64,000 bases of DNA, taken from assembly GCF_902859595.1 (NCBI RefSeq), contig NZ_CADIJQ010000019.1:1-64000 (forward strand), written 5' to 3'. Origin of the DNA: Achromobacter kerstersii. Its GTDB lineage: Bacteria > Pseudomonadota > Gammaproteobacteria > Burkholderiales > Burkholderiaceae_B. The translations under genes and the position numbers were made by a program. Under the pieces are notes generated by a model. That model worked only from the letters and a program-made list of their open reading frames with translations, was not told where the DNA came from and made no database searches. Shown here in pieces: positions 17,226 through 26,510 of the stretch (position 1 is its first letter; the number at the start of each line of letters is the position of its first letter).

Positions 17226-19178
17226 ATGAAAGAAGAATCGCACTCGCCCTGTCCTGCTGACCCGCCGTCGTCCATCCAGCGCGCCGTGGCGATTGCCCCT
17301 GATCGCAAGACGGGCACGCTGCAAGATGTGCAGCACGTCGTCATCCTGATGCAGGAAAACCGGTCGTTCGACCATTACTTCGGCACCCTGCCCGGCGTGC
17401 GCGGCTTTGCCGACCCGCATCCTTTGCCCACGTTGGCAGGCAACGTGCTGACGCAGATGGACGGCGATACGCAATGCCGCCCCTATGCGCTGCAAGCGGA
17501 ATACGCCAGCCACACGCCGGTTGGCTACATCACGCCGCACACCTGGGACGACGCGCAACGCGCCTGGAACGACGGCCGCATGGACCAATGGCTGTCCGCC
17601 AAGAGCCGTTTGGGCATGGGCGCTTACACAAGCGCCGACGTGCCTTTCCAGACCGCGCTGGCCAACGCCTTCACGGTATGTGACGCCTACCACTGTTCGC
17701 TGCAAGGCGGCACCAATCCGAATCGCCTGTTCTTGTGGACCGGCACGAATGACCCCGCTGGCCTGGCGGGCGGCCCCGCGCTGGTCAATCACTTTGACCG
17801 CTTGGGCCCCGCCGGCGAAGGCTACGCCTGGACCACCTACCCCGAGCGCTTGCAGCAAGCCGGCGTGGACTGGCGCATCTATCAGGACATGGCAGACAAC
17901 TTCCACGACAACCCGCTGGCCGGTTTCCAGCAATACCGCCGCGAACACGCGAGCGGCGCGGCGCAAGCCCCGTTGCGCGACCGCGGCCTGTCCACCTGCA
18001 CGCTGGATGATCTGGCCCGCGACGCCGCTGCCGGCACGCTGCCGCAAGTGTCCTGGATCATTGCGCCCACCGCAGACTCCGAGCACCCCGAGGTCTCGTC
18101 GCCCCAGCAAGGCGGCGCTTACACGGAACGGGTGCTGGACATCCTGACGGCGAACCCGGACACCTGGAGCCGCTGCGTGTTTCTCGTCACCTATGACGAG
18201 AACGACTGTTTCTTCGACCACATGCCGCCGCCCGCACCGCCGGCCCGCGGCGCCGATGGCGAGTCCGGCGGCCTGTCTACGGTGGAACTGGACGGCGAAT
18301 ACCACGACGCGCGGCACGGCCGCAGCGCCGCCACCGCCGAAGACCCGGCCAGCCTGCATGGCCGGGGTTTCGGGTTGGGGCCGCGTGTGCCGATGCTGGT
18401 GGTGTCGCCGTGGAGCCGTGGCGGCTGGGTCAATTCACAGGTGTTTGACCACACGTCGGTGATCCGCTTTCTTGAAGCCCGCTTCGGCGTGGAAGAACCC
18501 AACATCAGCCCGTGGCGCCGCGCCGTGGCCGGGGACCTGACGTCCGCCTTCGACTTCGCGGGCGACCGGGGCGCGCATCATCACGATAGCAACCGCCACG
18601 CCTGTCCGCTGCCGTATGCGCTGGATGCCGTGGGCCGCATCACCGCCGATGGCGAGCACTACCGGCTGACCTTGCGCAACCCTGGCACCGTGGCCGCCGT
18701 GCTGCATGTGTACGACCGCAACGATCTGGCGCGCGCCCCGCGCCGCTACACCGTGGGCGCGGGCGCCCGCCTGGATGACGGGTGGCGCTTGGGCGACGGC
18801 GGCGCGTACGACCTCTGGCTGCTTGGGCCCGATGGATTTCACCGGCAATTCCGCGGTGATGCGCGCGATGCCGGCCTGCTAGAGACGCAACTGGTGCCCG
18901 TCACGTCGGGCCTGCGCCTGCGTCTGGTCAACCACAGCGACATGCCGCAGCCCCTCAAGGTGGAATCCCACATGGGCGATGGCTGGCGCGCCATGGCGCA
19001 CGTGCAGGCGGGCGGCGCGCTGGAGCTCAAGTACGCCGGGTGCGAAGGGTGGTACGACCTGGAGATCAGCACCCCCGCCATGCCGGCGTTCGGACGCCGT
19101 CTGGCTGGCCGCATCGATGCCGGCAAGCCCGGCGTGCCTGATCCCCGCCTTTGTGTGGGCGCTACCCTGCCGCTGTAA
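17226..19178 (+). CDS. Phosphocholine-specific phospholipase C family protein lacking a Tat signal
   Basis: 650 residues. Phosphoesterase core: VVILMQENRSFDHYFG (about 38-53) and TYDENDCFFDHMPPP (about 322-334), followed by the paired C-terminal DUF756-type domains. Family members hydrolyse phosphatidylcholine or sphingomyelin and are normally exported by Tat with a twin-Arg leader. Here the protein begins only about 15 residues before the conserved SIQRA block, and an in-frame stop 33 bp upstream (17190-17192) rules out a longer leader. Either the export signal has been lost or the protein works inside the cell. Confidence 0.9.
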   Translation: MKEESHSPCPADPPSSIQRAVAIAPDRKTGTLQDVQHVVILMQENRSFDHYFGTLPGVRGFADPHPLPTLAGNVLTQMDGDTQCRPYALQAEYASHTPVGYITPHTWDDAQRAWNDGRMDQWLSAKSRLGMGAYTSADVPFQTALANAFTVCDAYHCSLQGGTNPNRLFLWTGTNDPAGLAGGPALVNHFDRLGPAGEGYAWTTYPERLQQAGVDWRIYQDMADNFHDNPLAGFQQYRREHASGAAQAPLRDRGLSTCTLDDLARDAAAGTLPQVSWIIAPTADSEHPEVSSPQQGGAYTERVLDILTANPDTWSRCVFLVTYDENDCFFDHMPPPAPPARGADGESGGLSTVELDGEYHDARHGRSAATAEDPASLHGRGFGLGPRVPMLVVSPWSRGGWVNSQVFDHTSVIRFLEARFGVEEPNISPWRRAVAGDLTSAFDFAGDRGAHHHDSNRHACPLPYALDAVGRITADGEHYRLTLRNPGTVAAVLHVYDRNDLARAPRRYTVGAGARLDDGWRLGDGGAYDLWLLGPDGFHRQFRGDARDAGLLETQLVPVTSGLRLRLVNHSDMPQPLKVESHMGDGWRAMAHVQAGGALELKYAGCEGWYDLEISTPAMPAFGRRLAGRIDAGKPGVPDPRLCVGATLPL

Positions 19179-19193
19179 ATACAGTGCGGCAGT

Positions 19194-19226
19194 AAAAAAC
19201 CCCAGGGCGGATGCGCTGGGGTTTTT
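19194..19226. terminator. Bidirectional terminator between the phospholipase gene and phoU
   Basis: AAAAAACCCCAG and CTGGGGTTTTT with a 10-base loop. The A-run and T-run suit termination from both sides, as expected between convergent genes. Confidence 0.85.
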
Positions 19227-19269
19227 GATTGGCCGTGCAAGCCGCACGGGCCGCAGAGGCGGCAGAGGC

Positions 19270-19995
19270 TTACTTGTCGTCCTCGTCCGACTCTTCTTCA
19301 CCGCGCGCCAGGCGCTCGGTGTTCTTCACGCCGGTGTGACGCACGTCGGCGCCCTTGACCATGTAGATGACGCGTTCGGACATGTTCTTGGCGTGGTCGC
19401 CAATACGTTCCAGCGCGCGCGCGATGAAGATCATGTCGATGGCGCGCGAGATGGTGCGCGGGTCTTCGATCATGTAGGTGATCAGGTGACGCAGCGCGCC
19501 CTTCCATTCCTTGTCCACTTCCTTGTCGCTGCGCACGACGGCGGCGGCCAGAATCGGGTCAAGGCGTGCGAACGCGTCCAGCGCCTGGTGCAGCATGGTG
19601 CGCACATTGGCGGCCATGTGGCGCAGTTCGATCACGGGGATATGGCGCAGTTCCGCTTCATGGATGCGGCGGGCAACGGTGGCGACCTTCTCGGCCTCGT
19701 CACCAGAACGCTCCATGTCGGTCAGCATCTTCGACACGGCCATCAGCATGCGCAGGTCGATGGCGGTGGGCTGGTGCCGGGCCAGGATGCGGCTGATGCT
19801 TTCGTCGATCTCGACTTCGTGGCGGTTGACTTCCTTTTCCCGCTCGCGGACTTTTTCCACCAGCGACAGGTCGCCGGTGGCCAGCGCGTCGATCGCTTCC
19901 TGGATCATGGCTTCCACCAAGCCGCCCATTTGCAAGAACTGCGAACGGACGCTTTCCAGATCGGCGTCGAACTGCTTGTTTGTATGCTCCGTCAT
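19270..19995 (-). CDS. phoU: Phosphate signalling complex protein PhoU
   Basis: 241 residues with two PhoU helical repeats; metal-binding-type motifs such as EVEIDESISR and the LERIGDHAKNMSE block are visible. PhoU holds the PhoR/PhoB response down when phosphate is plentiful, acting with the Pst transporter. The ATG at 19995 has GGGAGCC upstream; longer in-frame starts lack support. No pstSCAB genes are beside it, so this phoU is separated from its usual operon. A candidate Pho box lies 83 bp upstream of the start. Confidence 0.95.
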   Translation of the reverse strand: MTEHTNKQFDADLESVRSQFLQMGGLVEAMIQEAIDALATGDLSLVEKVREREKEVNRHEVEIDESISRILARHQPTAIDLRMLMAVSKMLTDMERSGDEAEKVATVARRIHEAELRHIPVIELRHMAANVRTMLHQALDAFARLDPILAAAVVRSDKEVDKEWKGALRHLITYMIEDPRTISRAIDMIFIARALERIGDHAKNMSERVIYMVKGADVRHTGVKNTERLARGEEESDEDDK

Positions 19996-20077
19996 CCGGG
20001 CTCCCTGCGTGGTTGATCTCATTGCATTGCCCCGAAATAAGAGAGTTACGAGATGGGCCTGCACAACCGGCAAGGTT

Positions 20078-20095
20078 ATGACCCAAGTGTGACAG
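20078..20095 (-). promoter_or_regulatory. Candidate Pho box upstream of phoU
   Basis: Read on the minus strand: CTGTCAC-ACTT-GGGTCAT. The E. coli PhoB box is two CTGTCAT-type heptamers separated by 4 AT-rich bases; the half-sites here match at 6 of 7 and 5 of 7. It lies 83 bp upstream of the phoU ATG, a sensible place for a PhoB-activated promoter. Confidence 0.5.
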
Positions 20096-20110
20096 GATTA
20101 TGAATCGGCC

Positions 20111-20132
20111 CTCCGCCGCCCGCAAGGCGGAG
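20111..20132. terminator. Hairpin downstream of rpiA
   Basis: CTCCGCC-N8-GGCGGAG, 60 bp past the rpiA stop on the minus strand. There is no T-run, so it is only a weak terminator candidate. Confidence 0.3.
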
Positions 20133-20191
20133 CGGCGGCGGCAATGCACGGGCAGCGCAGGAAGGCGGAAAGGGGCGTGGCGAGCCCGAAA

Positions 20192-20872
20192 TTACGCCAC
20201 GCGGTCCAGGCGGCGAATGCCGTTCTGGGTGGCCAGCAAGGCCACGTCGGCGCCTGCCAACGCGAACAGGCCGCAGGTGACAACCCCCGGCAGGTTGTTC
20301 ACGCGCGCCTCGAACCCCAGCGCGTCTTTGATCGAAAGACCCGACACGTCCAGGATGATGTTGCCGTTATCGGTGACGAAACCCTCACGCAGGCGCGGCT
20401 GGCCGCCCAGCATGGTCAGCGCGCGCGCGACCGATTCGCGCGCCATCGGAATCACTTCCAGCGGCAGCGGGAACTTGCCCAGAGTGTCGACCAGCTTCGA
20501 TTCGTCGGCGATGCAGATGAAGCGTTCAGCCACCGAGGCAACGATTTTCTCGCGCGTCAGGGCGCCACCGCCGCCCTTGATCATGTACAGATTCGCGTCG
20601 ATCTCGTCCGCGCCATCTACATAGATCGGCATCGTCGAGACGTCGTTCAAGTCCAGCACTTTCAAGCCGTGGGCGGCCAAGCGGGCGGCGCTGCGCTCGG
20701 AACTGGCGACCGTGCCGGCAATGCGGCCCTTGAAACGCGCCAGGCCATCAATGAACAGGTCGGCGGTGGAGCCGGTGCCCACGCCGATGATGGCGTCCGG
20801 GCCGGCAACGGCTTCAACGAATTCCAGGGCGGCGTCGGCGGCTTGCTGCTTGAGTTCTTGCTGGGAGAGCAT
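20192..20872 (-). CDS. rpiA: Ribose-5-phosphate isomerase A
   Basis: 226 residues, standard for RpiA. Diagnostic blocks: [12 protein letters not shown] near residue 30, YVDGADEID (about 88-96) and [14 protein letters not shown]. It interconverts ribose-5-phosphate and ribulose-5-phosphate in the pentose phosphate pathway. It begins 38 bp after the aidB stop on the same strand and could be read through from it. Confidence 0.97.
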   Translation of the reverse strand: MLSQQELKQQAADAALEFVEAVAGPDAIIGVGTGSTADLFIDGLARFKGRIAGTVASSERSAARLAAHGLKVLDLNDVSTMPIYVDGADEIDANLYMIKGGGGALTREKIVASVAERFICIADESKLVDTLGKFPLPLEVIPMARESVARALTMLGGQPRLREGFVTDNGNIILDVSGLSIKDALGFEARVNNLPGVVTCGLFALAGADVALLATQNGIRRLDRVA

Positions 20873-20910
20873 GGCGGAGTAATGCGGGAAGGTTGGTTAA
20901 GCCAGGAAAT

Positions 20911-22620
20911 TTAGCATGCGGCGGCGGGCCAGGCCCGCGACAGGATGACAGACGTATCCACCCCAGCGGCGAGTTCACCGAAAACGCCGCCATCGGCAGG
21001 CAGGCGGCTGGCGACGAACGCCTGCGCAACCGCGTCGGGCGCGTGCTGGATCAACAGAGCGGCCTGCCACAAGCGCGCCAGCCCGCAAGCGATACGCCGC
21101 GCCTGGAATTCCGCCTGGCTGGTATCCGCCAGCATCGACCGCCATTGCGCCAGCGCCTGGTCGAACGCACGGTGCTGGCCGGCAGCGGCTGCGAATTCCT
21201 GTTCCAGCGCGGGCAAGGCGTCGGGCTCGCGTTGCAGGGCGCGCAGCACATCCAGCGCCATTACGTTGCCCGACCCTTCCCAAACGGAATTGACAGGGGT
21301 TTCACGATAGATACGGGGCATGGGCCCCTCTTCGACATACCCGTTGCCGCCCCACACTTCCATGCATTCGGCCACCGCACTGATTGCCCGCTTGCAGATC
21401 CAGAGCTTGGCGGCCGGCGTGCCTACGCGCACCAGCGCGCGGTTCTGCGCGCCGCCCTGCCCGCGTTCTTGCCCGTTTTGTTGCCCGCTTTGTTGTCCGC
21501 CTCCGCGCCCATCCACCGCACGCGCCAGCCGCAGCGCCAACACCATCGCCGCCTCGCTTTCCAACGCCAGGTCCGCCAACACATTGCGCATCAGCGGCTG
21601 TGCAATCAGCGGTTTGCCAAACGCGTGCCGATGCTGGGCATGATGGATGGATTGCACCAGCGCCTGCCGCAGCAGCGCGGCACTGCCCAGCACGCAATCC
21701 AGCCGCGTGGTGGCCGCCATTTCCAGCAGCACCGCCAGCCCGCGCCCGGGTTCGCCCACCATGACGCCCCAGGCGTCTTCGAATTCAACCTCGGCGCTGG
21801 CGTTGCTGCGGTTGCCCAATTTGTCTTTCAAGCGGCGCACGCGCACGGCGTTGCGGGGGCCATCCGGAATCCAGCGCGGCACGAACAGGCAACTCAGCCC
21901 CTCGTCCGTCTGCGCCAGCACCAGATGCGCATCGGCTTGCGGCACCGAGAAAAACCACTTGTGTCCCACTAATTGGTAGGCGTTGCCCCGGCCCGGCGCG
22001 CCCAAGGGCGTGGCGCGGGTGGTCACCGCACGCAAGTCGGAACCGCCCTGCTTTTCGGTCAGCCCCATGCCGATAAGCGCGCTGCGCTTGGCGGCAAGCG
22101 GCGCGTCGGCGGCGTCGAACTCGCGCGAGTACAACGCAGGCAGCCACTGCCCCGCAAAATCCACGGCGCCCGCCGGTTCACGTTGCAGCAACGGCACGGC
22201 GGCAAACGTCATGGTGGTGGGGCACAAGGTGCCGGCTTCAACCTGCCCTTGCATCAGATACGCCGCCGCCCGCGCCACTTGTGCGCCCGGCACCGGTTGC
22301 GCCCAGGCGCGGCTGTGCAAGCCGCGCGCGACGATGCCGCTCATCAGCACGTTCCAGGCGGGGTGGAATTCAACGTGATCGATACGGTGGCCGTTGCGGT
22401 CATAGCTCAGCAAACGGGGCGGGCAACGGTTGGCCTCGGCGCCAGCCGCCAGCGTTTGCGCGCGGCCCAGCCACGCCCCATGCGCGGCCAGATCGCCCGA
22501 CCAGCTTTCGGCCCCTTCGCGGCGCACCGCCTCGCGCAAGGCCGGGTCCGTGTCGTACAGGGAATAGTCTTCCAGGGCGGGCGCCTGGTTCTGCACGGTA
22601 TGCGTCGCAAACGAAGACAT
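20911..22620 (-). CDS. aidB: AidB-like acyl-CoA dehydrogenase family protein
   Basis: 569 residues. It matches E. coli AidB block for block: GMGLTEKQGGSD, GHKWFFSVPQADAHLVLAQ, RLKDKLGNRSNAS, CKRAISAVAECMEVWGGNGY and PVNSVWEGSGN. AidB is an FAD protein of the adaptive response to alkylation that binds DNA and is thought to protect it. The ATG at 22620 has CCAGGGAG upstream. Residues 375-390 are a Gly/Gln-rich insertion made of 12-bp tandem units, placed where E. coli AidB has an ordinary helical stretch. It lies 26 bp after the amidase gene. Confidence 0.9.
   Translation of the reverse strand: MSSFATHTVQNQAPALEDYSLYDTDPALREAVRREGAESWSGDLAAHGAWLGRAQTLAAGAEANRCPPRLLSYDRNGHRIDHVEFHPAWNVLMSGIVARGLHSRAWAQPVPGAQVARAAAYLMQGQVEAGTLCPTTMTFAAVPLLQREPAGAVDFAGQWLPALYSREFDAADAPLAAKRSALIGMGLTEKQGGSDLRAVTTRATPLGAPGRGNAYQLVGHKWFFSVPQADAHLVLAQTDEGLSCLFVPRWIPDGPRNAVRVRRLKDKLGNRSNASAEVEFEDAWGVMVGEPGRGLAVLLEMAATTRLDCVLGSAALLRQALVQSIHHAQHRHAFGKPLIAQPLMRNVLADLALESEAAMVLALRLARAVDGRGGGQQSGQQNGQERGQGGAQNRALVRVGTPAAKLWICKRAISAVAECMEVWGGNGYVEEGPMPRIYRETPVNSVWEGSGNVMALDVLRALQREPDALPALEQEFAAAAGQHRAFDQALAQWRSMLADTSQAEFQARRIACGLARLWQAALLIQHAPDAVAQAFVASRLPADGGVFGELAAGVDTSVILSRAWPAAAC
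21451..21498 (-). repeat. 12-bp intragenic tandem array in aidB
   Basis: Four degenerate 12-bp units (form GGGCAACAAAVC on the coding strand) encode GQQS/GQQN/GQER/GQGG. The insertion keeps the frame. Confidence 0.75.
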
Positions 22621-22646
22621 GGCGGCTCCCTGGAGCATTCGGCTAT

Positions 22647-24176
22647 CTATCTGGCCATGGGCGCCACCAACGCCCAGGGCCGCAAGGCCTCGACCTGCGC
22701 GGCCAGCTCCAGCAGCAGCGCTTCGCTGCCCAGCGGGCCCATCACCTGGATGCCGATCGGCAAGCCGTCAGACGACATGCCAAAGGGGATGGAAATCGCG
22801 GGCATGCCGGTCAGGTTGGCCAAGGGCGCAAAGGGCGAATAGCCGATCACGCCCTTCTTGCCCAGACGGTAGGCCAGGTAATCGGCGTTGTCCATGGCGT
22901 AGCGGCCAATGGGCGCGGGCGGCTGCGCCAGCACCGGCGTCAGGAACAGGTCATAGCCGTGCGCGCCATCGCGATGCAGGAAGCGGCCAATGCGGCGCGT
23001 GATTTCGTGGCAGGTATCCACGCACGCCACATATTGCGAACCCGAGATCGCACGGGCGTACTCGCGCGCGCCCAGCGTCGTGGGCTGCAATTCATCGGCG
23101 GCCAAACGGCGTCCGCGCGCCGCGACGAAACTGTCGATGGCATTGGCCGCGGCGCTGGCAATCAGCGGCAGCATCGGCGACAACACCTCTTCAGACCCCA
23201 CCGGAGGCAAGGCCGGCACCAGTTCATGGCCCAGCGCGGCGAAAAAGCGCGCGGCCTCGTCCACGGTGGCGGCCACTTCCGGGTGGATGACTCCGCCTTC
23301 ATAGGTGGTGTTGATGAAAGCGATACGGCGGCGCGTGGCGCTTTGCGGATCGGCCGACACGCGCGCCACCACGGCCCGGTAGGATTGCGCTGGCTGCGCC
23401 GGGGCCGCATAAGGTGCGCCCACGTCGGCGCCCGCGCTGATATCCAGGGACGCGGCGCAGTCGCGCACCGAAATCGTCATCATGTGCTCGGTGGCCAGGC
23501 CGCCCCAGCCTTCGCCCTTCAGCGGGCCCAGCGGCATCAGCCCGCGCGACGGCTTCAGGCCCAGCACCCCGCAGCAGGATGCCGGAATGCGAATGGAGCC
23601 ACCGCCGTCGCTGCCGTGCGCGATCCGCACCATGCCGCTGGCCAGCGCCGCCCCGGCGCCCCCGCTGGAGCCGCCCGCGCTATGGCCGGCTTTCCAGGGG
23701 TTTTGGGTGGGAGGCCCATAGGCCGGGGATTCCGTCGTGGGGCTCAAGCCCAGCTCGGCGCTGGTGGTGCGGCCAAACGGAATCAGGCCCGCGTGGCGAT
23801 ATCGTTTGACGATTTCGGCGTCGACGTCCCAGGCGACATGGCCGTACAGCACCGATCCCATCGCGCTGGGCAGGCCGAGCGCGGCGGTGCCCAAGTCCTT
23901 GAGCAAGGTCGGCACGCCCAGGAATGGCCGGTGCTGCAATTGCGCCTGCCGCTGCTCCGGCGACAGCGCCGCCAGTTCGTCGTCCAGGGCCTGAGCCAGC
24001 CGCAGGCCCGTTTCGGCTTCAACGCCGCAGGCCGCGTTGATCGACGGATTGCGCGCCGCTACCCGGTCCACCGCCTGCTGCATCGCAGCACGGGCGGTTA
24101 TGACCCCTTGTGCGATATCGGCGCCCAGCGCCGTCGCGTCGAGGGAAGAGGAATCATGGCGTTCAGCGGTGCTCAT
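22647..24176 (-). CDS. Amidase (amidase-signature family)
   Basis: 509 residues. The Ser-cisSer-Lys triad is visible: Lys93 (LLKDLG), Ser170 in SAGGSSGGAG and the nucleophile Ser194 in GSDGGGSIRIPA. It hydrolyses a carboxylic amide; the substrate cannot be told from sequence. It has no Gat neighbours and no signal peptide, so it is probably a cytoplasmic catabolic amidase. The chosen ATG (24176) gives a normal N-terminus; an in-frame start 13 codons upstream is less likely. It sits between rmuC and aidB on the same strand. Confidence 0.9.
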   Translation of the reverse strand: MSTAERHDSSSLDATALGADIAQGVITARAAMQQAVDRVAARNPSINAACGVEAETGLRLAQALDDELAALSPEQRQAQLQHRPFLGVPTLLKDLGTAALGLPSAMGSVLYGHVAWDVDAEIVKRYRHAGLIPFGRTTSAELGLSPTTESPAYGPPTQNPWKAGHSAGGSSGGAGAALASGMVRIAHGSDGGGSIRIPASCCGVLGLKPSRGLMPLGPLKGEGWGGLATEHMMTISVRDCAASLDISAGADVGAPYAAPAQPAQSYRAVVARVSADPQSATRRRIAFINTTYEGGVIHPEVAATVDEAARFFAALGHELVPALPPVGSEEVLSPMLPLIASAAANAIDSFVAARGRRLAADELQPTTLGAREYARAISGSQYVACVDTCHEITRRIGRFLHRDGAHGYDLFLTPVLAQPPAPIGRYAMDNADYLAYRLGKKGVIGYSPFAPLANLTGMPAISIPFGMSSDGLPIGIQVMGPLGSEALLLELAAQVEALRPWALVAPMAR

Positions 24177-24252
24177 GCTTACGATGCTCCAGGGTTCGAC
24201 GGCGAAATGCCGCACATGCCAGGATATCGACAGTCTGCGTAGGCAACAAGCA

Positions 24253-24276
24253 CGCGCGGCCCTGGGTGGCCGCGCG
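24253..24276. terminator. Hairpin between rmuC and the amidase gene
   Basis: Perfect 9-bp stem CGCGCGGCC / GGCCGCGCG with a 6-base loop, 18 bp past the rmuC stop (minus strand). No T-run follows, so it may separate rmuC from the amidase only partly. Confidence 0.4.
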
Positions 24277-24293
24277 ACGTCAAGACAAACGGA

Positions 24294-25652
24294 TCAGTTC
24301 GTGCCCGTGGACGAGGCGTTGCGCGGCTCGGCGTCGTCATCCGGGTCGTTGTCGTCATCCGCAGTGCCGGCCTCACCCAATAGCCTTAGGGCATCTGCTT
24401 CCGGCAAGGCTTCGACGTTTTTCAGGTTCTTCAGCATGGCGCGGGTGCGCACTTCGGTCAGGCCGATCTTGTTGCTGGCCGTGTCCAAGGTCTTTTTCAC
24501 GCTGGCCAGGGCGTCGCCGAATTTGCCGAATTCGGTCTTGACCGCGCGCAGCACCTGCCAGACTTCCGACGACCGCTGCTCAATGGCCAAGGTGCGGAAC
24601 CCCATCTGCAAGCTATTGAGCAGCGCCGCCAGATTGCTGGGGCCGGCCACGTTGATGCGCAGGTCATGCAGCTTGTCGAGCAGGCCGGGGCGGCGCAGCA
24701 CTTCGGCATACAGGCTTTCGGTGGGCAGGAACATGATGGCGAAATCGGTGGTGTGCGGCGGCGCGACATACTTGCTGGCGATCAGGCGCGCCTGCAATTC
24801 CACCGCTCGGCCCAGCGCCGCGCCCGCCGCCTTGACGCCTTCGGCATCCGCGGCGTCTTGCGCGTCCATCAGGCGTTCGTATTCCTCCTTGGGGAATTTC
24901 GCGTCGATCGGCAGCCAGACGGGTTCGCCCCCGTCGCCACGCCCCGGCAAGCGGATGGCGAATTCGACGACCGCATCGCTGCCCGGCACCGGCTTGATGT
25001 TGCTGGCGTACTGGTCGGGCGTCATGTTGTCTTCGATCAGGCGGGCCAGTTGCACTTCGCCCCAGGTGCCGCGCGACTTCACGTTGGTCAGCACGCGCTT
25101 CAGGTCGCCCACGCCGGCCGCCAGCGCCTGCATTTCGCCCAGCCCCTTGTGCACGGCTTCCAGCCGGTCGGACACCAGTTTGAAGGACTCGCCCAGGCGC
25201 TGCTCAAGCGTGGCATGGAGCTTTTCGTCCACGGTACGGCGCATTTCGTCGAGCTTGGCGCTGTTTTCAGTTTGTAGCGACTGCAAGCGCTGGTCGACGG
25301 TGGCGCGCACTTCCATCAGGCGGCGCTCGTTGATCTGAATAAGCCCCTGCAACTGCTCACCGAAGCCCGCGGCGAACCGCGCCAGGGATTCGGCCGATTC
25401 CGCGCGCGCCGCCCGGGTGGATTCCGCAATTTCGCTGCGCAGGCCGCGCTGGCTTTCCGCGATATCGGCGCGCAAGGCGCGTTCGGTGCGTTCCAGGCCG
25501 TCAAGCAGCGCGTCCAGACGCGCATCCCTGGCGGGCGGCCGCAAGCACGCAAATAACGCCGCCAAACACGCCAACACCGCGCCAACCGCGGCAACCCAAA
25601 GCAGAATGTCGTTCAAAAGTGGCCTCTCCAAAGCCGGAATTGTAGGACGCAT
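24294..25652 (-). CDS. rmuC: DNA recombination protein RmuC
   Basis: 452 residues. An N-terminal membrane anchor (ILLWVAAVGAVLACLAAL) is followed by a long coiled coil (about 40-160) and the RmuC domain (GTWGEVQLARLIED, LPIDAKFP, FLPTESLYAEVL). RmuC limits inversion at short inverted repeats and resembles structural nuclease-associated proteins. The ATG at 25652 has GAGGCGGGG immediately upstream and is preferred over in-frame codons further out. The C-terminal tail is acidic. Confidence 0.93.
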   Translation of the reverse strand: MRPTIPALERPLLNDILLWVAAVGAVLACLAALFACLRPPARDARLDALLDGLERTERALRADIAESQRGLRSEIAESTRAARAESAESLARFAAGFGEQLQGLIQINERRLMEVRATVDQRLQSLQTENSAKLDEMRRTVDEKLHATLEQRLGESFKLVSDRLEAVHKGLGEMQALAAGVGDLKRVLTNVKSRGTWGEVQLARLIEDNMTPDQYASNIKPVPGSDAVVEFAIRLPGRGDGGEPVWLPIDAKFPKEEYERLMDAQDAADAEGVKAAGAALGRAVELQARLIASKYVAPPHTTDFAIMFLPTESLYAEVLRRPGLLDKLHDLRINVAGPSNLAALLNSLQMGFRTLAIEQRSSEVWQVLRAVKTEFGKFGDALASVKKTLDTASNKIGLTEVRTRAMLKNLKNVEALPEADALRLLGEAGTADDDNDPDDDAEPRNASSTGTN

Positions 25653-25758
25653 CACCCCGCCTCTGTAACCAAGCGACATGAAATTGCCACAGATCTGGCC
25701 GCTGCCGGCGCTCAACAGGATTAAACTCCCCCTACTCTGAACTGATCGCTCGACCCCA

Positions 25759-26472
25759 TTGAATCCTGCTGACCTCCCTTCCTGTCAGCCTTCGGTGTCG
25801 TTCCAGTCCGTCTTCGGCCCACTGGATCTCGACGCCGAGGCTCCGCTCGCCATCGGCGGCGACCGCCACATTTTTCAACACCCCAACGCCGCCTCCCTGC
25901 TGGTCAAAGTCATGGACATGCGCGCGCGCGCCGTCTACCTTGAGGCGCGGCCGCTCAAGCGCTGGTACAAGCAGTTTCAGCGCGAAAGCGCGTATCGCGT
26001 GTATCTGAACGAGCTCTCGGAATACGTCACCACGACGACCCGCCCGTCTGGCGTATGGCAGGTGCCCATGGCGCGCATCGTGGGCGTGGCGCAAACCTCG
26101 TTGGGGCTGGGCCTGCTGGTCGAGAAAATCACCGATGCCGCCGGCAACATCGCCCCCACGGTGACTGACCTGGCCAAGCAGGGCCGCGTGGACGCCAAGT
26201 TTTTCGAACAATTGGACGAATTCTTCGACGACCTGGCCGATGCCCATGTTGTGCTGCACGACGTGTCGGCCAGCAACATTGCCTGCGGCCAGAACGCCGA
26301 CGGCAAGCCGGGCATGTACCTGATCGACGGCTTCGGGGTGCTGCCGTTAGTGCCGCTGTACGCGTGGAGCAAGCGGCTGAACCGCTGGCGCATGTTGCGC
26401 AAGTACCAGAAAATGCGCCGGTCGCTGGAAGCACGAATCCGGGCGATGGGGCACGGGCAAGGTCAGGCCTGA
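25759..26472 (+). CDS. YrbL-family (PhoP regulatory network) kinase-like protein
   Basis: 237 residues. It resembles E. coli YrbL through VLHDVSASNIAC, LIDGFGVLPLVPLYAWSK and the terminal basic stretch, in the order of a small protein-kinase-like fold (catalytic-loop Asp in HDVSASN, metal Asp in LIDGFG). The function of YrbL is not established. No ATG lies between the upstream stop (25738) and the conserved part, so translation must start at TTG (25759) or GTG (25795); neither has a clear ribosome binding site. It diverges from rmuC. Confidence 0.8.
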   Translation: MNPADLPSCQPSVSFQSVFGPLDLDAEAPLAIGGDRHIFQHPNAASLLVKVMDMRARAVYLEARPLKRWYKQFQRESAYRVYLNELSEYVTTTTRPSGVWQVPMARIVGVAQTSLGLGLLVEKITDAAGNIAPTVTDLAKQGRVDAKFFEQLDEFFDDLADAHVVLHDVSASNIACGQNADGKPGMYLIDGFGVLPLVPLYAWSKRLNRWRMLRKYQKMRRSLEARIRAMGHGQGQA

Positions 26473-26485
26473 AGCGGCCCACCTC

Positions 26486-26506
26486 GGCGGCCCCACCTTG
26501 GCCGCC
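26486..26506. terminator. Hairpin between convergent yrbL-like and mpg genes
   Basis: Perfect 7-bp stem GGCGGCC / GGCCGCC with a 7-base loop in the 38-bp gap between two convergent stops. It lacks a T-run. Confidence 0.4.
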
Positions 26507-26510
26507 CTGC

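Noticed and set aside
17210-17227. A CTGTCAT heptamer in front of the phospholipase gene that could be half of a Pho box
   Set aside because: The partner half-site matches at only 4 of 7 bases and the perfect half overlaps the start codon, an unlikely place for a promoter element.
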